Assembly: GCA_963732845.1 (NCBI GenBank)
Contig: CAVTBE010000018.1
Location: forward strand, 1-64,000
DNA from: CAVSRC01 sp963732845
GTDB lineage: Bacteria > Pseudomonadota > Alphaproteobacteria > Rhizobiales > Kaistiaceae
Length of the DNA stretch: 64,000 nt
Reading direction: 5' to 3'
A program made the translations under genes and the position numbers. Position 1 is the first letter of the stretch. Each line of letters starts with the position of its first letter. This document shows, one piece after another, positions 8,421-17,007 of the stretch. Below the pieces are notes generated by a model that saw only the letters and a list, made by a program, of their open reading frames with translations, was not told the DNA's origin and ran no database searches.

Positions 8421-9162
8421 AGTGGAATGCCACCAAAAGGCCGAGCCGGATTCGCTAGAGTTCGATTGCATGCTAGGCGAGAAATGAACTGCGGCGAACG
8501 CTATCCGCCGCTCCCGGCCTTCCTGCGCCACTGCCTCGATGGCCGCCAGCGATAGACCTCCCATTGCCTTCGACAGCAGTCAACTGCCCGAGGGTCATCA
8601 GTCGACGGCCGCCGCGAATGATCAGAACATGACGAAACCCTAGACTAGACACCAGGAGTTTCAATTGCCTGGCCACGGGATCGCGGTAATCGGCCGCAAC
8701 CGCGATGTCTTTGAAAGCCTTCGGCGAGGAACGAGACCGCGCAGACAGCACGCTGTCGCTCGCCCCACGCTATGCCGGCTCCCTCCAAGAACCTGTTGAC
8801 GGCGGGGCCGGCCGGTCGCCGGGCGAGCGCGGCTCAGTGCCCTCGGCGCGCGCAGCCCCATCGGACTTGTGCACATAACTTCACGGAAAGTGTCCAAAGT
8901 GTCCAATGTGGACAGTTTGGACAGTTTGGACATACACACATGAGTATCTCCCATCTTCCTCCCCCGTGAATGGCTGATTTCCGCCATTCTTGCGTCCGTA
9001 CATATTCACTCTCCTGGACACCCACGAGGTGTCCACATCTGTCCAGGCTGTCCACTCTCGTGCAACGGAATGGCCGATTTCCACCATTCTTCGTCCCAGG
9101 CCACTCTCACGACCCTCCTGCCCCTGGACAGTTTGGACAAACCGCACCTGTCCAGATCGCCA
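8421..9162. other. Noncoding stretch, probable end or origin region of the integrative element
   Basis: No frame in this 742-base stretch looks like a real gene. The right half holds a dense array of GGACA/TGTCC repeats and hairpins (see separate entry). I searched by eye for a second copy of the tRNA-Ser 3' end that would mark the element boundary and did not find one. Confidence 0.6.
8887..9155. repeat. GGACA/TGTCC repeat array with inverted symmetry and hairpins
   Basis: Two copies of AAAGTGTCC (8887-8904) face two copies of GGACAGTTT (8910-8927) plus a trailing GGACA, giving a large palindromic block. A perfect inverted repeat TGGACACC/GGTGTCCA with a five-base spacer is at 9015-9035. 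Another, CTGGACAG/CTGTCCAG, spans 9124-9155. Two similar hairpin units with GAATGG...CCATTC arms, sharing the core GATTTCC, are near 8968-8990 and 9069-9090. The layout resembles iterons or a multi-operator region next to the replication gene of an integrated element. No promoter or origin assignment is proven. Confidence 0.7.
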
Positions 9163-10828
9163 TCAGAAGGGCGCCTCGTCGGTTGCCCCGTCGCCACCCC
9201 CGGGCACCCCTCGCGGTGGTCGCCGCTGCTCGCGGTCGGCCACTCCGTCGAACTTGTCCTGCCGCTCCTCGCCCCTCGCCGCGCGGTAGAGGCCGCGGCC
9301 GACCTGCCGCTCGACGGTGCCGGCGAGGCACATGCGGTCGAGCATCTTGCGGGTGGCGTCTCGGGTCTTGCCGACCGCCTCGGCCACCTGGGCGGCGGTT
9401 GCCCACCCGTCGATTTCCCCGAGCGCGTCCAGCGCCTCCTTCCACTCCTCGTTCATGCGGACCTGCGCGGCGTCACCGAGGCGGGTCCACCGGCCGTCGG
9501 CGAAGCTCAGCACCCAGTCGACGGGCTCGACGTCGCGACTGCGAGCGGTCAGCACCGTGCGGCCCTCCTGCTTGCCGAGAACAGCGACCGAGTCAGCGGC
9601 GCCATTCAGCGCCAGCGTTCCAGAAGACCGAGTCGAGAATGTCGTCGACCTTGCCCTTCTTCGTGTGGTGGACGACGATGATTCCGACGTGCAGCTCGTG
9701 GGCCAGCCGGGTGAGCGCGACGATGTTCTCGTAGTCGATGCTGTACGCCGAGGCGCCTCGGGGGATGGTGGCGGGCCGGATGAGCTGCAGCGTGTCGATC
9801 ACGACCAGCCGGGCATTCGGCACCGACTTCTTCCACTGGCGTATCTGCGACTCTAGTCCGTCCCCGATGCGCTTCGTCTCGAAGGCAACGCTGAACTGCG
9901 CCGGCAGGGGCGCATCCCCCAGGAGCTGGCGCGTTCGCCGCTGCATGCGCTCCGGGCCGTCCTCAAGCGCGAGCAGCAGCACGTCGCCCTGCTTGCACCC
10001 GATTTCACCGAGCGCATACCCACCACAGGCGACTGCCAGTGCGACGTCGAGTGCCAGCCAGGACTTGCCCGACTTCGGACGCCCAGCGAGCAGCATGCCA
10101 CCGACCGGGATCAGGCCGGGCACGATCTCGTCGATGGGCGGAAATTTCGCGGCGTCGATCTCGGGGCCCGTCATGATGGCCAGTGGCGGGGCGCTGCCGG
10201 CAGGTCGCGGTGCCGTCGCGAAGTCGATCCTGCCGCTTGTCGTGCACGCGCGCAGCCACTGGAGCGCATCGGGCCGATACTCGATCTCGGCCGGGTATCC
10301 CGACGCCCGGTTCCCGGTCACGCGGACGAGCGTCGTGCCGCTGATCACCTCCAGCGCAGGCTCGCCGCCGCCGGCAGCAACCGCCTCGGCGTCAACGGCC
10401 ATCTTGTCCGAGAACGGCCTCGTGCCGCGCGCCACGACCAGCACGGATCGGCCGTCGGTGCTCCCCTCGGTGTACGAGTCCAGCGTCTCGACCACGTCGG
10501 CCGCCCACTCGGCAAGCTGGCCGTCGACCCTGACGCAGTTGCTCAGCCTCGTGAAGACCAGGTCGCCGCCCAGGCCCGCGGGGATCAGGGCGACACCGTC
10601 GGCGCCGCGAGTCCGCTCGGCGAGCGCCACGGCGTCGTCGTACGTTGACCAGGCGACCGGCGACTGCCAGCGGGCGTTCTGCTTGCCGTCCGGTCCAAGC
10701 GGGACGTCGACGCCACGCTCGGTCTTCACCGGCATCCAGTGTCTGGCATCACGAAGCATCTGCGGGATGTTCTCCATCCCGCCCAGCGTGGCGGCCTCGG
10801 CCGCCGTGGCGTCGGTGGACTCAGTCAT
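9163..10828 (-). pseudogene. Phage-type primase/replicative helicase, single-base frameshift
   Basis: Starting at ATG 10828, the product reads as a phage/plasmid primase-polymerase-like N-terminus (IPQMLRDARHWMPVK, then LAEWAADVVETLDSY and VARGTRPF). A RepA-type AAA helicase domain follows, with Walker A AGRPKSGKSWLAL, LLLALEDGPERMQRR, VVIDTLQLIRP and VVHHTKKG. The frame then shifts near 9629: one extra T in TTCTGGAACG replaces an expected FGTLALNGAADSVAVL continuation, and the other frame supplies VLTARSRDVEP and a winged-helix C-terminus (VAEAVGKTRDATRKMLDRM) to 9163. Total span is 1666 bases, one more than a multiple of three. The start overlaps the upstream gene's stop (ATGACTGA), indicating translational coupling. 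It presumably supported element replication. Confidence 0.75.
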
Positions 10829-11417
10829 GGCCCGCCGCCTCCACGACTACATCGTAGCCGCCGGGGCCGAGGAGTCCCTCGGACGCCGGCTTCAGCCGGC
10901 CGAGCTTGATCGCGGGCGGCAGGGCCGATGCGTCGATCCCCTCTGGCGCTATGAAGCTGATGGCGATGTCCTTCCCCCACCCGACATCCGGCCCGCCATA
11001 GCGGAGCTGCCTGACACGCTCGACCCAGGCGAGGAAGTTCCGCGGTTCGGTATCTATCAGGATACCCCGGCCTTCCGTCTCCGCGATCCTCCAGGCCAGC
11101 GTGGCGTTGACCGACGGGTGCTGTTCGCAGCCGCTTATGACGATGAGGTTCGCGCTCATGAGTAGGGCGTCGAGCGTCGGCCGGTCGAAGCCATCGGGGC
11201 CGTCATCCGGCAACCCCATCATCTGTCGGGTGCCCGAGCCGTCGTCGAGCAGGCAGAAGGTGCGTGCCGGGATGGGCTCGACTTTGCCGGGATAGGCGAT
11301 GGTGAACTGGACATCGAAGTCAACGAGCAACTCGAACAGCACGCGCTGTGCGAGCGGCATCGCGTGGCCGGTCATCTTGAGTACGGCGGTGGCATCCGCG
11401 GGTCGAATGATCTTCAT
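10821..11417 (-). CDS. Hypothetical protein of the integrative element
   Basis: A 198-residue protein starts at ATG 11417 with a strong GGGAGAAGG ribosome site upstream. The first third (MKIIRPADATAVLKMTGHAM) has no match I recognise. The middle contains TFCLLDDGSGTRQMMGLPDDG and SANLIVISGCEQHPSVNATL. There are no transmembrane segments or clear catalytic motifs. Its stop overlaps the start of the primase-helicase gene, so both are translated from one message, and it may serve replication or its control. Confidence 0.6.
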   Translation of the reverse strand: MKIIRPADATAVLKMTGHAMPLAQRVLFELLVDFDVQFTIAYPGKVEPIPARTFCLLDDGSGTRQMMGLPDDGPDGFDRPTLDALLMSANLIVISGCEQHPSVNATLAWRIAETEGRGILIDTEPRNFLAWVERVRQLRYGGPDVGWGKDIAISFIAPEGIDASALPPAIKLGRLKPASEGLLGPGGYDVVVEAAGHD

Positions 11418-11580
11418 GTTCCTTCTCCCTTTCAGTGTCGCGCCACCCCGGGCTCGGGGAGAACCCGGGATGGCGCTGTGCCGCGCGCCTATTGGGCAGG
11501 ACGCTTGGCGTTGGGAAAAAGGAATGTCCCCGATGGTGACGGCGCCTGCCCGGCGCCCGCGGTGCAGTAGGTGGTAACGG

Positions 11581-11787
11581 CTATGCTTCCTCGCCAAAGA
11601 TTTGCGAAGAACTTCTCGCGGCGAACCTGGCCGCGACCCAGTCCTCGACCTCCGCTTTCAGCCACAGCGGCGTTCGGTTGACGTACGCCGGTCGCGGAAA
11701 GCTGGGGTCGGACCGGCGGAGTTCATCGAGCGCCGAGCGCTTGATCTTCAGCAGGTCCATGATGTCGTGGCGGCGGTAGATTTGCAT
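11581..11787 (-). CDS. AlpA-like helix-turn-helix regulator/excisionase
   Basis: A 68-residue protein begins MQIYRRHDIMDLLKIKRSAL. It carries a MerR/AlpA-type helix-turn-helix followed by the wing motif PSFPRPAYVNRTPLWLKAEV and then DWVAARFAA. Proteins of this type act as excision directionality factors or as regulators of integrase genes in P4-like elements. It lies 152 bases downstream of the integrase gene on the same strand, as in many satellite elements. The ribosome site is weak. A longer frame upstream exists but lacks family character. Confidence 0.75.
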   Translation of the reverse strand: MQIYRRHDIMDLLKIKRSALDELRRSDPSFPRPAYVNRTPLWLKAEVEDWVAARFAARSSSQIFGEEA

Positions 11788-11939
11788 TCGCTCAATATAC
11801 GACCGGCTACCACTCACGAACTGCGCGGGACGGCCCAAAACGGCCCTCGGCGGCCGGCACAGAACGGCGGAAAACCGCCATTCCACCAGTCGCCATCGGA
11901 ACATTACCAAAAGTTAATAATCCGAAACGCCCAATTGCG

Positions 11940-13125
11940 TCACTTCGTCGCAATTGACACGCGGCCAGAATCGTGACCGCAGAACTCGGCCCAGGCGCTC
12001 ATGAGGGCGCGGCGTTTCTCGATCAATTCGCCGCGGCGATACGCGCGCTCTACCCTGGATGCGACGACGTGGGCGAGCGCCATCTCCACGACTCGGTCTG
12101 GATAGTCGGTCGCCTCGGACGCCCAGTCGCGGAAGGCCGAGCGGGCCACGCCGTGCGTGGTGCAGCCGGGCGCCAGGCCGCGGACGCACATCAACAAGGC
12201 CATCTTGACTCAAACGGCGCCCGCCGGTGCCAGCGAAGACGATGCCACCAGGCGCACCGCGCGGCATGGCCTCTAGGATCGCCATCGCGTGGTCGGACAG
12301 CGGAACCGTGTGCACTCGGCTGCCCTTCATGCGCTCGGCTGGGATCACCCAGAGACGCTCGGCGTCCACCTCGCTCCAGGTCATGCCGAGCACCTCGCCC
12401 GTGCGTGCCGCGGTGAGCACGCAGAACTCGGTCGCCCGCGCCGACGTGCTGGTGAGCGCGCGAAGCCTGGCCATGAACGCCGGCACGTCCTGCCACGGGA
12501 TCGTCGCGTGGTGCCTGATGCTTCGGCCACCGACCTGCGGGAGCAGCTCCCGGACCCGACTCGGGTCCGCTGGATCGTCGGTGCGCAGGCCGAGGGCACG
12601 GGCGGCCCTGAATATACGACTGAGCCTGTTGAGGGTTCGCTCGGCCGTCTCCGTCTTCGTCGTCCAGATCGGCTGCAGGGCGCGCACCACGTCGGCGGTG
12701 GCCACCTGATCGACGGCCAGGTCGCCCATCGTCGGCCACGCGTACATTGTCAGCGTGCTCCTCCACTGCGCGACGTGCTTGCTATTTCGCCAGCCGGGCT
12801 CCCACCGGCTTATCTGCTCCTCGGCGAACGCGCGCATCGTCGGCGCGCTCGACGGCGCTCTTGCCCGTCGCTCCTGCCGGCGGACCCCGCGCGGGTCGCC
12901 ACCGGCACGTATGATTGAGCGCAGCCGCTCGGCCTCCACGCGCGCATCGGCGAGTGACACGTCGGCGGCGCTGCCCAGGCCCATCTCGTGGCTGACGTGG
13001 TCGCGCTGATACCTGAACACCCAGCTCCGCGTTCCCCGCGGCGTCACGAGCAGGTGCAAGTTGCCACCGTCGGTGTATCGTCCGGGGCCGGCCGTCTCCA
13101 CCCGTCAACTCGTCAGTCTCGGCAT
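11940..13125 (-). pseudogene. P4-like tyrosine integrase, broken by nonsense codon and frameshift
   Basis: The proper start is ATG 13125 behind the strong ribosome site GGGAGGTGACC; it encodes MPRLTS and then hits TGA (13105-13107) at codon 7, in frame with the rest (VETAGPGRYTDGGNLHLLV). The body has the DUF4102-type arm domain and the catalytic region starting TAARTGEVLGMTWSEVD (first Arg). Near 12206 one extra base (TTGAGTCAAGATGG) shifts the frame. The C-terminal motifs THGVARSAFRDW, ALAHVV and VERAYRRGEL (nucleophile Tyr) are in the other frame and end at 11940. The span is one base over a multiple of three. A GTG at 13101 could restart translation after the nonsense codon but not rescue the frameshift. 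Confidence 0.85.
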
Positions 13126-13321
13126 GCGGTCACCTCCCGATGTGGTCACCCCCCCCCCGCGTGGTATCAATTACCACATCGCGTCGTGGCTCACCACGGT
13201 ATTCCGCGGTACGGGGCGGCACTCCATTGGCGCCATTGGCGACGCTCGCCCACTATGCCACTGATCTTGCAGGAGAAATCTGGCCGAAGTCCGCCACTCG
13301 TCGGGTGCCCGGGCGTGGTAT

Positions 13322-13412
13322 CTGGCGGAGGGAGGGGGATTCGAACCCCCGTTACGGTTGCCCGTAAACACGCTTTCCAAGCGTGCGCCTTCAGCCACTC
13401 GGCCACCCCTCC
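13322..13412 (-). tRNA. tRNA-Ser(GGA)
   Basis: The minus strand folds into a class II tRNA. The acceptor stem is GGAGGGG with TCCCTCC, followed by discriminator G and an encoded CCA (13322-13324). The anticodon loop CTTGGAAAG gives anticodon GGA, there is a long variable arm (TTTACGGGCAACCGTAA) and the T loop is TTCGAAT. An integrative element is inserted on its 3' side. Confidence 0.95.
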
Positions 13413-13687
13413 GGGAGGGCGCCAGCCAAGGGCGCCTGTCGGCTTTCGCGCGCACTATAGTCGCGACAAGCCGCCACGCAAGGCGTCCGCGGCGGGACTT
13501 TGCGGCCCGGCGGACCGGGGCCCGGGCGGCCGCTGCGCGGGTCAGCGGGCCCAGGCCAAGGCGCATCGGAGCAATCACGCCCTTGTCGCCGGGAGTTGAC
13601 CTCGCTAACGGTTGCAGGCGGCAGTTCGCAACCTTATTTCACGGCGTCTTCGGAACGACGCCGTTTTCTCGCAAGGCGGCCGACGGC

Positions 13688-14032
13688 ATGTTTGGTTTCT
13701 TTTCGCGTTTCGTCGGCCTGTGGCTGATCGCCGGCGCCCTGGTGGCGCTGGTCGTCGACGCCACCAAGAGCATCGCCGCGTCGTCCCTGACCGTCACGCC
13801 CCTCGGCCTCGCCTGGGCCAACATCAACCAAGCGTCGCTGATGGCGGTGCAGCGTTTCTTCCAGCAGCAGGTCGAGGCCTATATCGGCCACTGGCTGTGG
13901 GATCCGGTGATCCAGTGGATCCTGCTGCTGCCGACCTGGGCGATCCTGGGAGCGGCCGGCTTCCTGCTGACCTATCTCGGGCGCCGGCGATCGCGCAAGG
14001 CCGCATTTGGCCAGGACCGGGGACGCGCGTGA
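13688..14032 (+). CDS. Conserved alphaproteobacterial membrane protein
   Basis: The 114-residue product has two hydrophobic helices: VGLWLIAGALVALVVDATKS at residues 9-28, and one near residues 78-98 (WILLLPTWAILGAAGFLLTY). Between them lies NINQASLMAVQRFFQQQVE, followed by a basic C-terminus. I recall similar PetM-like hypothetical membrane proteins from Rhizobiales, but no function. ATG 13688 is chosen because the hydrophobic body starts there; the longer frame upstream overlaps tRNA-Ser and is not credible. msrA follows 43 bases later, so the two may be cotranscribed. Confidence 0.6.
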   Translation: MFGFFSRFVGLWLIAGALVALVVDATKSIAASSLTVTPLGLAWANINQASLMAVQRFFQQQVEAYIGHWLWDPVIQWILLLPTWAILGAAGFLLTYLGRRRSRKAAFGQDRGRA

Positions 14033-14075
14033 CGAATCACCAGCACCGGCCGGCGGGCCGGGAAGGAGGACTGCC

Positions 14076-14741
14076 ATGAACATCCTTGACCTGTTGGGAC
14101 GCAAATCGGCCATGCCGACGGCAGCCGAGGCGCTGCCCGGCCGCGATGCACCGATCCCCACCGCCGAGAGCCATTTCGTCAATCGCCACCCGCTCAAGGG
14201 GCCCTATCCCGCGGGCAGCCAGGTGGCGCTCTTCGGTCTCGGCTGCTTCTGGGGGGCGGAACGCGCCTTGTGGAAGATCCCCGGCGTCTGGGTTACCGCG
14301 GTCGGCTATGCCGGCGGCGCGACGCCCAATCCCACCTACCAGGAGGTGTGCACCGGCCGCACCGGCCACGCGGAAGTGGTGCAGGTGGTCTTCGATCCGA
14401 AGCAAGTCAGCTACGAGGCGCTGGTCAAGGCGTTCTTCGAGGCCCACGACCCGACCCAGGGCATGCGCCAGGGCAACGACATCGGAACGCAATACCGCTC
14501 GGCCATCTATGTCGCCGATGCGGACCAGCGCCGCATCGCCGACGCCGCGAAAGACGCCTATGGCAAGGCCCTCAAGGCGAAAGGCTACGGCCCGGTGACC
14601 ACAGAGATCGCCGACCGGGGCGAATTCTACTTCGCCGAGGACTATCACCAGCAGTATCTGGCCAAGAATCCGGACGGTTATTGCGGCCTCGGCGGCACCG
14701 GCGTGGCGTGCCCGGTGGGGCTGGGAGTCGCGGCACATTGA
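14076..14741 (+). CDS. msrA: Peptide methionine-S-sulfoxide reductase
   Basis: The 221-residue product repairs methionine-S-sulfoxide in oxidised proteins using thioredoxin. The catalytic motif GLGCFWGAER places the nucleophile at Cys57, and the family blocks TAVGYAGGATPNPTY, TGHAEVVQVVFDP and QYRSAIYV follow. Resolving cysteines are in DGYCGLGGTGVACP near the C-terminus. An N-terminal extension of about 45 residues without a signal peptide is common in alphaproteobacterial forms. AAGGAGGA (14063-14070) precedes ATG 14076. Confidence 0.95.
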   Translation: MNILDLLGRKSAMPTAAEALPGRDAPIPTAESHFVNRHPLKGPYPAGSQVALFGLGCFWGAERALWKIPGVWVTAVGYAGGATPNPTYQEVCTGRTGHAEVVQVVFDPKQVSYEALVKAFFEAHDPTQGMRQGNDIGTQYRSAIYVADADQRRIADAAKDAYGKALKAKGYGPVTTEIADRGEFYFAEDYHQQYLAKNPDGYCGLGGTGVACPVGLGVAAH

Positions 14742-14763
14742 CCCCCTGACAGCGGCTCGACCG

Positions 14764-15666
14764 ATGGATGCTCCTGTGCATAATGCGCCGCCGGCAGAAG
14801 GACTCTACGTGCCGGATCAAATCCAGAAAGACGAAGACGTTGCGGCGGCGCTTCTGCGCCTGGCCGGAGACGATCTCGCCATGGCGCGGCGCGAACTGAC
14901 GGGCGAGGGTCCGCACGGGATCCGCATCCACAGTGCGCGCCAGCGGTTGAAACGGGTGCGCACGGTGCTGCGCGCGTTCGAGGCCGCACCGGGCGAGGCG
15001 GCGCGGACGGCGCGCCGGTCGCTGACGACAATCGCACGCATGCTCGCCGACGCCCGCGATGCCGATGTGGTGGCGGCGAGCGCGCAGGAGCTTGCCGCGA
15101 CGACCCCGCGCGCGGTGGAACTCGGCTTCGACCGCATCGCGGCGACGCTCGAACAGGAAGCCATCCGCGCCCACCAGGAAAAGCCGCCGATCGACAGGAT
15201 CGACCGGCTGCTCGCCACGCTGGCCGACGACATCACGGCGCTCAAGGACGATTCGCTCGACAGCCAATCGCTGCTCGACGAAGGATTCGAGAGCGCCTAT
15301 CGCCGCGGGCGCCGGTGGATGCGCCGGGCACGCGCGAGCCTGGCGACGCCCGATCTGCACAGCTGGCGCAAGAACGCCAAGGACCTCTGGCACCTCACCT
15401 GGCTGGCGCGCAAGCGCATCAGCCGCAAGGGGCAGAAGCTGGAGCCGGTTCTCGAGCGGCTGTCGAGCCTGCTCGGCCTCGACCATGATCATGCGGTGCT
15501 GGCCGAGAAGCTCGCCCTGTCGCCGACCGGCGATCTGGCGCTGATGGCGCAACTGGCGCTGATCGCCGACCGGCGGCGCGAACTCGAGGCGGAAGCCTTC
15601 GAGCTCGGCGACGGTGTCTACGGCGAATCACCCAAGGCCTTCGTGCGCGGCCTGACGCTGCGCTGA
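14764..15666 (+). CDS. CHAD domain protein
   Basis: This 300-residue, all-helical, Arg-rich protein contains the CHAD signature: a conserved IRIHSARQRLKRVRTVLRAF, then LADARDADV, and the C-terminal repeat of basic helices (LHSWRKNAKDLWHLTWLA). CHAD domains bind inorganic polyphosphate through conserved His and basic residues. No CYTH domain is attached. It starts 22 bases after msrA on the same strand. Direct function in this organism is not known. Confidence 0.85.
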   Translation: MDAPVHNAPPAEGLYVPDQIQKDEDVAAALLRLAGDDLAMARRELTGEGPHGIRIHSARQRLKRVRTVLRAFEAAPGEAARTARRSLTTIARMLADARDADVVAASAQELAATTPRAVELGFDRIAATLEQEAIRAHQEKPPIDRIDRLLATLADDITALKDDSLDSQSLLDEGFESAYRRGRRWMRRARASLATPDLHSWRKNAKDLWHLTWLARKRISRKGQKLEPVLERLSSLLGLDHDHAVLAEKLALSPTGDLALMAQLALIADRRRELEAEAFELGDGVYGESPKAFVRGLTLR

Positions 15667-15689
15667 GGCAATCCGGCTGACCTGGCCCC

Positions 15690-15901
15690 AGAGCCTTCCA
15701 TAGTCAGATGGAACCATTCCGACGGAGCGATTTTGCGACAGGATCAAGCCGGCGGGCGAAGGTCGTACTGGCGGTACGGCCGAGCCCGACGACGACGATC
15801 ATGGTGCAAAAGCGCCCGTCCCTTCGGGTTTCCGGCCGGCGGGCGCCCGACGCGCCGGCCGAGAAACGGAATTGATCCCATCTGACTGTGAAAGGCTCTA
15901 G
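15690..15901. repeat. Inverted-terminal repeat element, copy A (minus orientation)
   Basis: A ~212 bp block starts AGAGCCTTCCATAGTCAGAT and ends ATCTGACTGTGAAAGGCTCT plus AG. The ends are imperfect inverted repeats of about 22 bp. It matches copy B (46835-47110) in reverse orientation over nearly its whole length, with about 65 bp of B missing from the middle. Both copies have strong internal palindromes and no transposase. The terminal CTAG (15898-15901) provides the TAG stop codon of mepA. It resembles a MITE or large palindromic repeat. Confidence 0.85.
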
Positions 15902-16854
15902 TTGGCCGCCGTTGCCGGCCGCGGCTCCGGCACCGGAATGCCGGCCGTCAGAGCCACGCCGCCCGGCCCCTCGGTCAACACCGCGGCGCAGGCCGCCGGC
16001 AGATCGGCGAGCGTCTTTTCCGGCGGCGGCGGTTTCGGCTTGGGCGGGTGCTTGGGCGGCGGCGGGGGCGGCTGGAACCACGAGGCGAGCTCCTTGCCGC
16101 AGCCGTCGCCGGGCGGCGGCGGCTCCTGGGCGAGGCAGCCGGAAACGCCCGGCGGACAGACCAGGCGCACATGGATATGGTCGTCGTGGCCGTACCAGGG
16201 GCGGACCTTCCTCAGCCAGGCGCGGTCGGTGCCGGCGGTATCGCACAGCTGCTGCTTGATCGCGGGGCTGGCGAAGATGCGCTCTACTTCCGGAAAGGAG
16301 GCGGCACGCTTCAACAGCTGCGTCTCGGCAGCGGACCATTTGCGCGGGTCGAGGGTGAGCCGCTTGCCCTTGATCAGGACCGACTGGGCGCCCTTGGTCT
16401 CGCGTTCCTGGGGCGTCATGACGTGGTCGGGCATCGGCTCCAGCCAGATATCCACGTCGAGGCCGATCTGATGGCTGGCATGGCCGGTGATCATCGGTCC
16501 GCCGCGCGGCTGCGACATGTCGCCGATGAGGATGCCGTTCCAGCCGCCATGGCTGGCGACGTCCGCCGACAGCGCCTCGATATAATTGACGAGCTCCGGC
16601 TGGCCCCAGTTGCGGTTGCGCGACAGGCGCATCACCTGCCAGTGCGGCCCGTCGATGGGCAGCGCCTCGCCGCCGGCCATGCAGCCATTGGCGTAGGAGC
16701 CGATCGGCCGCGGCTTGTCGGGCGACGGTACTTCGACCTTGCTGAACAGCACCTTGGCCGGCGTCCGGGCGGAAAGCGGCGCCGCATGAGCGCCGGCGGC
16801 CGCCACGGCGGCAGCGGCAAGAACCAGAGTGAGCGTTACGGCGCGCATGGCCAT
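15898..16854 (-). CDS. mepA: Penicillin-insensitive murein endopeptidase
   Basis: The 318-residue periplasmic peptidase cleaves D-alanyl-diaminopimelate crosslinks in peptidoglycan. A signal peptide covers residues 1-25 (ending AAAGAHAAP). LAS-family zinc motifs are visible: HASHQIGLDVDIW (HxxxxxxxD type) and GHDDHIHVRL. A proline-rich linker (PPPPPPKHPPKPKPPPPEK) precedes a C-terminal tail with cysteine, longer than in E. coli MepA. The stop codon TAG lies in the CTAG end of repeat copy A, so the natural C-terminus may have been trimmed or extended by that insertion. Confidence 0.92.
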   Translation of the reverse strand: MAMRAVTLTLVLAAAAVAAAGAHAAPLSARTPAKVLFSKVEVPSPDKPRPIGSYANGCMAGGEALPIDGPHWQVMRLSRNRNWGQPELVNYIEALSADVASHGGWNGILIGDMSQPRGGPMITGHASHQIGLDVDIWLEPMPDHVMTPQERETKGAQSVLIKGKRLTLDPRKWSAAETQLLKRAASFPEVERIFASPAIKQQLCDTAGTDRAWLRKVRPWYGHDDHIHVRLVCPPGVSGCLAQEPPPPGDGCGKELASWFQPPPPPPKHPPKPKPPPPEKTLADLPAACAAVLTEGPGGVALTAGIPVPEPRPATAAN

Positions 16855-17007
16855 GTCTTCCGAGAGGCTCGGCGAAAGGCGTTAACGGACAGCTAACCCT
16901 CCGTCCCGTTGTCTCGACCGATTATGGCGGCCGCACGGCGGCCGACAAGCGACCCAGGTCACAGGGCCCATCACATTTCCTGACCTGGCTGCAAGCCGGT
17001 TGCGATC

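Larger units (their letters stand above)
8870..13321. mobile_element. Decaying integrative element adjacent to tRNA-Ser
   Basis: Four minus-strand genes form a compact phage/plasmid-satellite-like module: integrase, AlpA-like factor, unknown protein and primase-helicase. A repeat array ends it on the left. The integrase end abuts the 3' end of tRNA-Ser(GGA), the usual attachment site for this recombinase class. Integrase and primase-helicase are both broken, so the element is unlikely to move by itself. The left boundary is approximate; no direct repeat of the tRNA end was found. It has no capsid or transfer genes. The tRNA-proximal 196 bases (13126-13321) include a run of ten C (13149-13158). 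Confidence 0.7.

Noticed and set aside
8459..8470. GAGTTCGATTGC as a possible left attachment site for the element at tRNA-Ser
   Set aside because: Only a few bases resemble the T-loop; the flanking T-stem and acceptor sequence are missing.
8473..8751. 92-residue minus-strand frame with MLSARSRSSPKAFKDIAVAA
   Set aside because: No ribosome site, no recognised domain and no neighbours in support; it lies in a noncoding stretch.
13191..13406. Frames overlapping tRNA-Ser that encode GDSNPRYGCP-like or MAEWLKAHAWKAC peptides
   Set aside because: These are the usual false translations of tRNA genes in either strand, not proteins.
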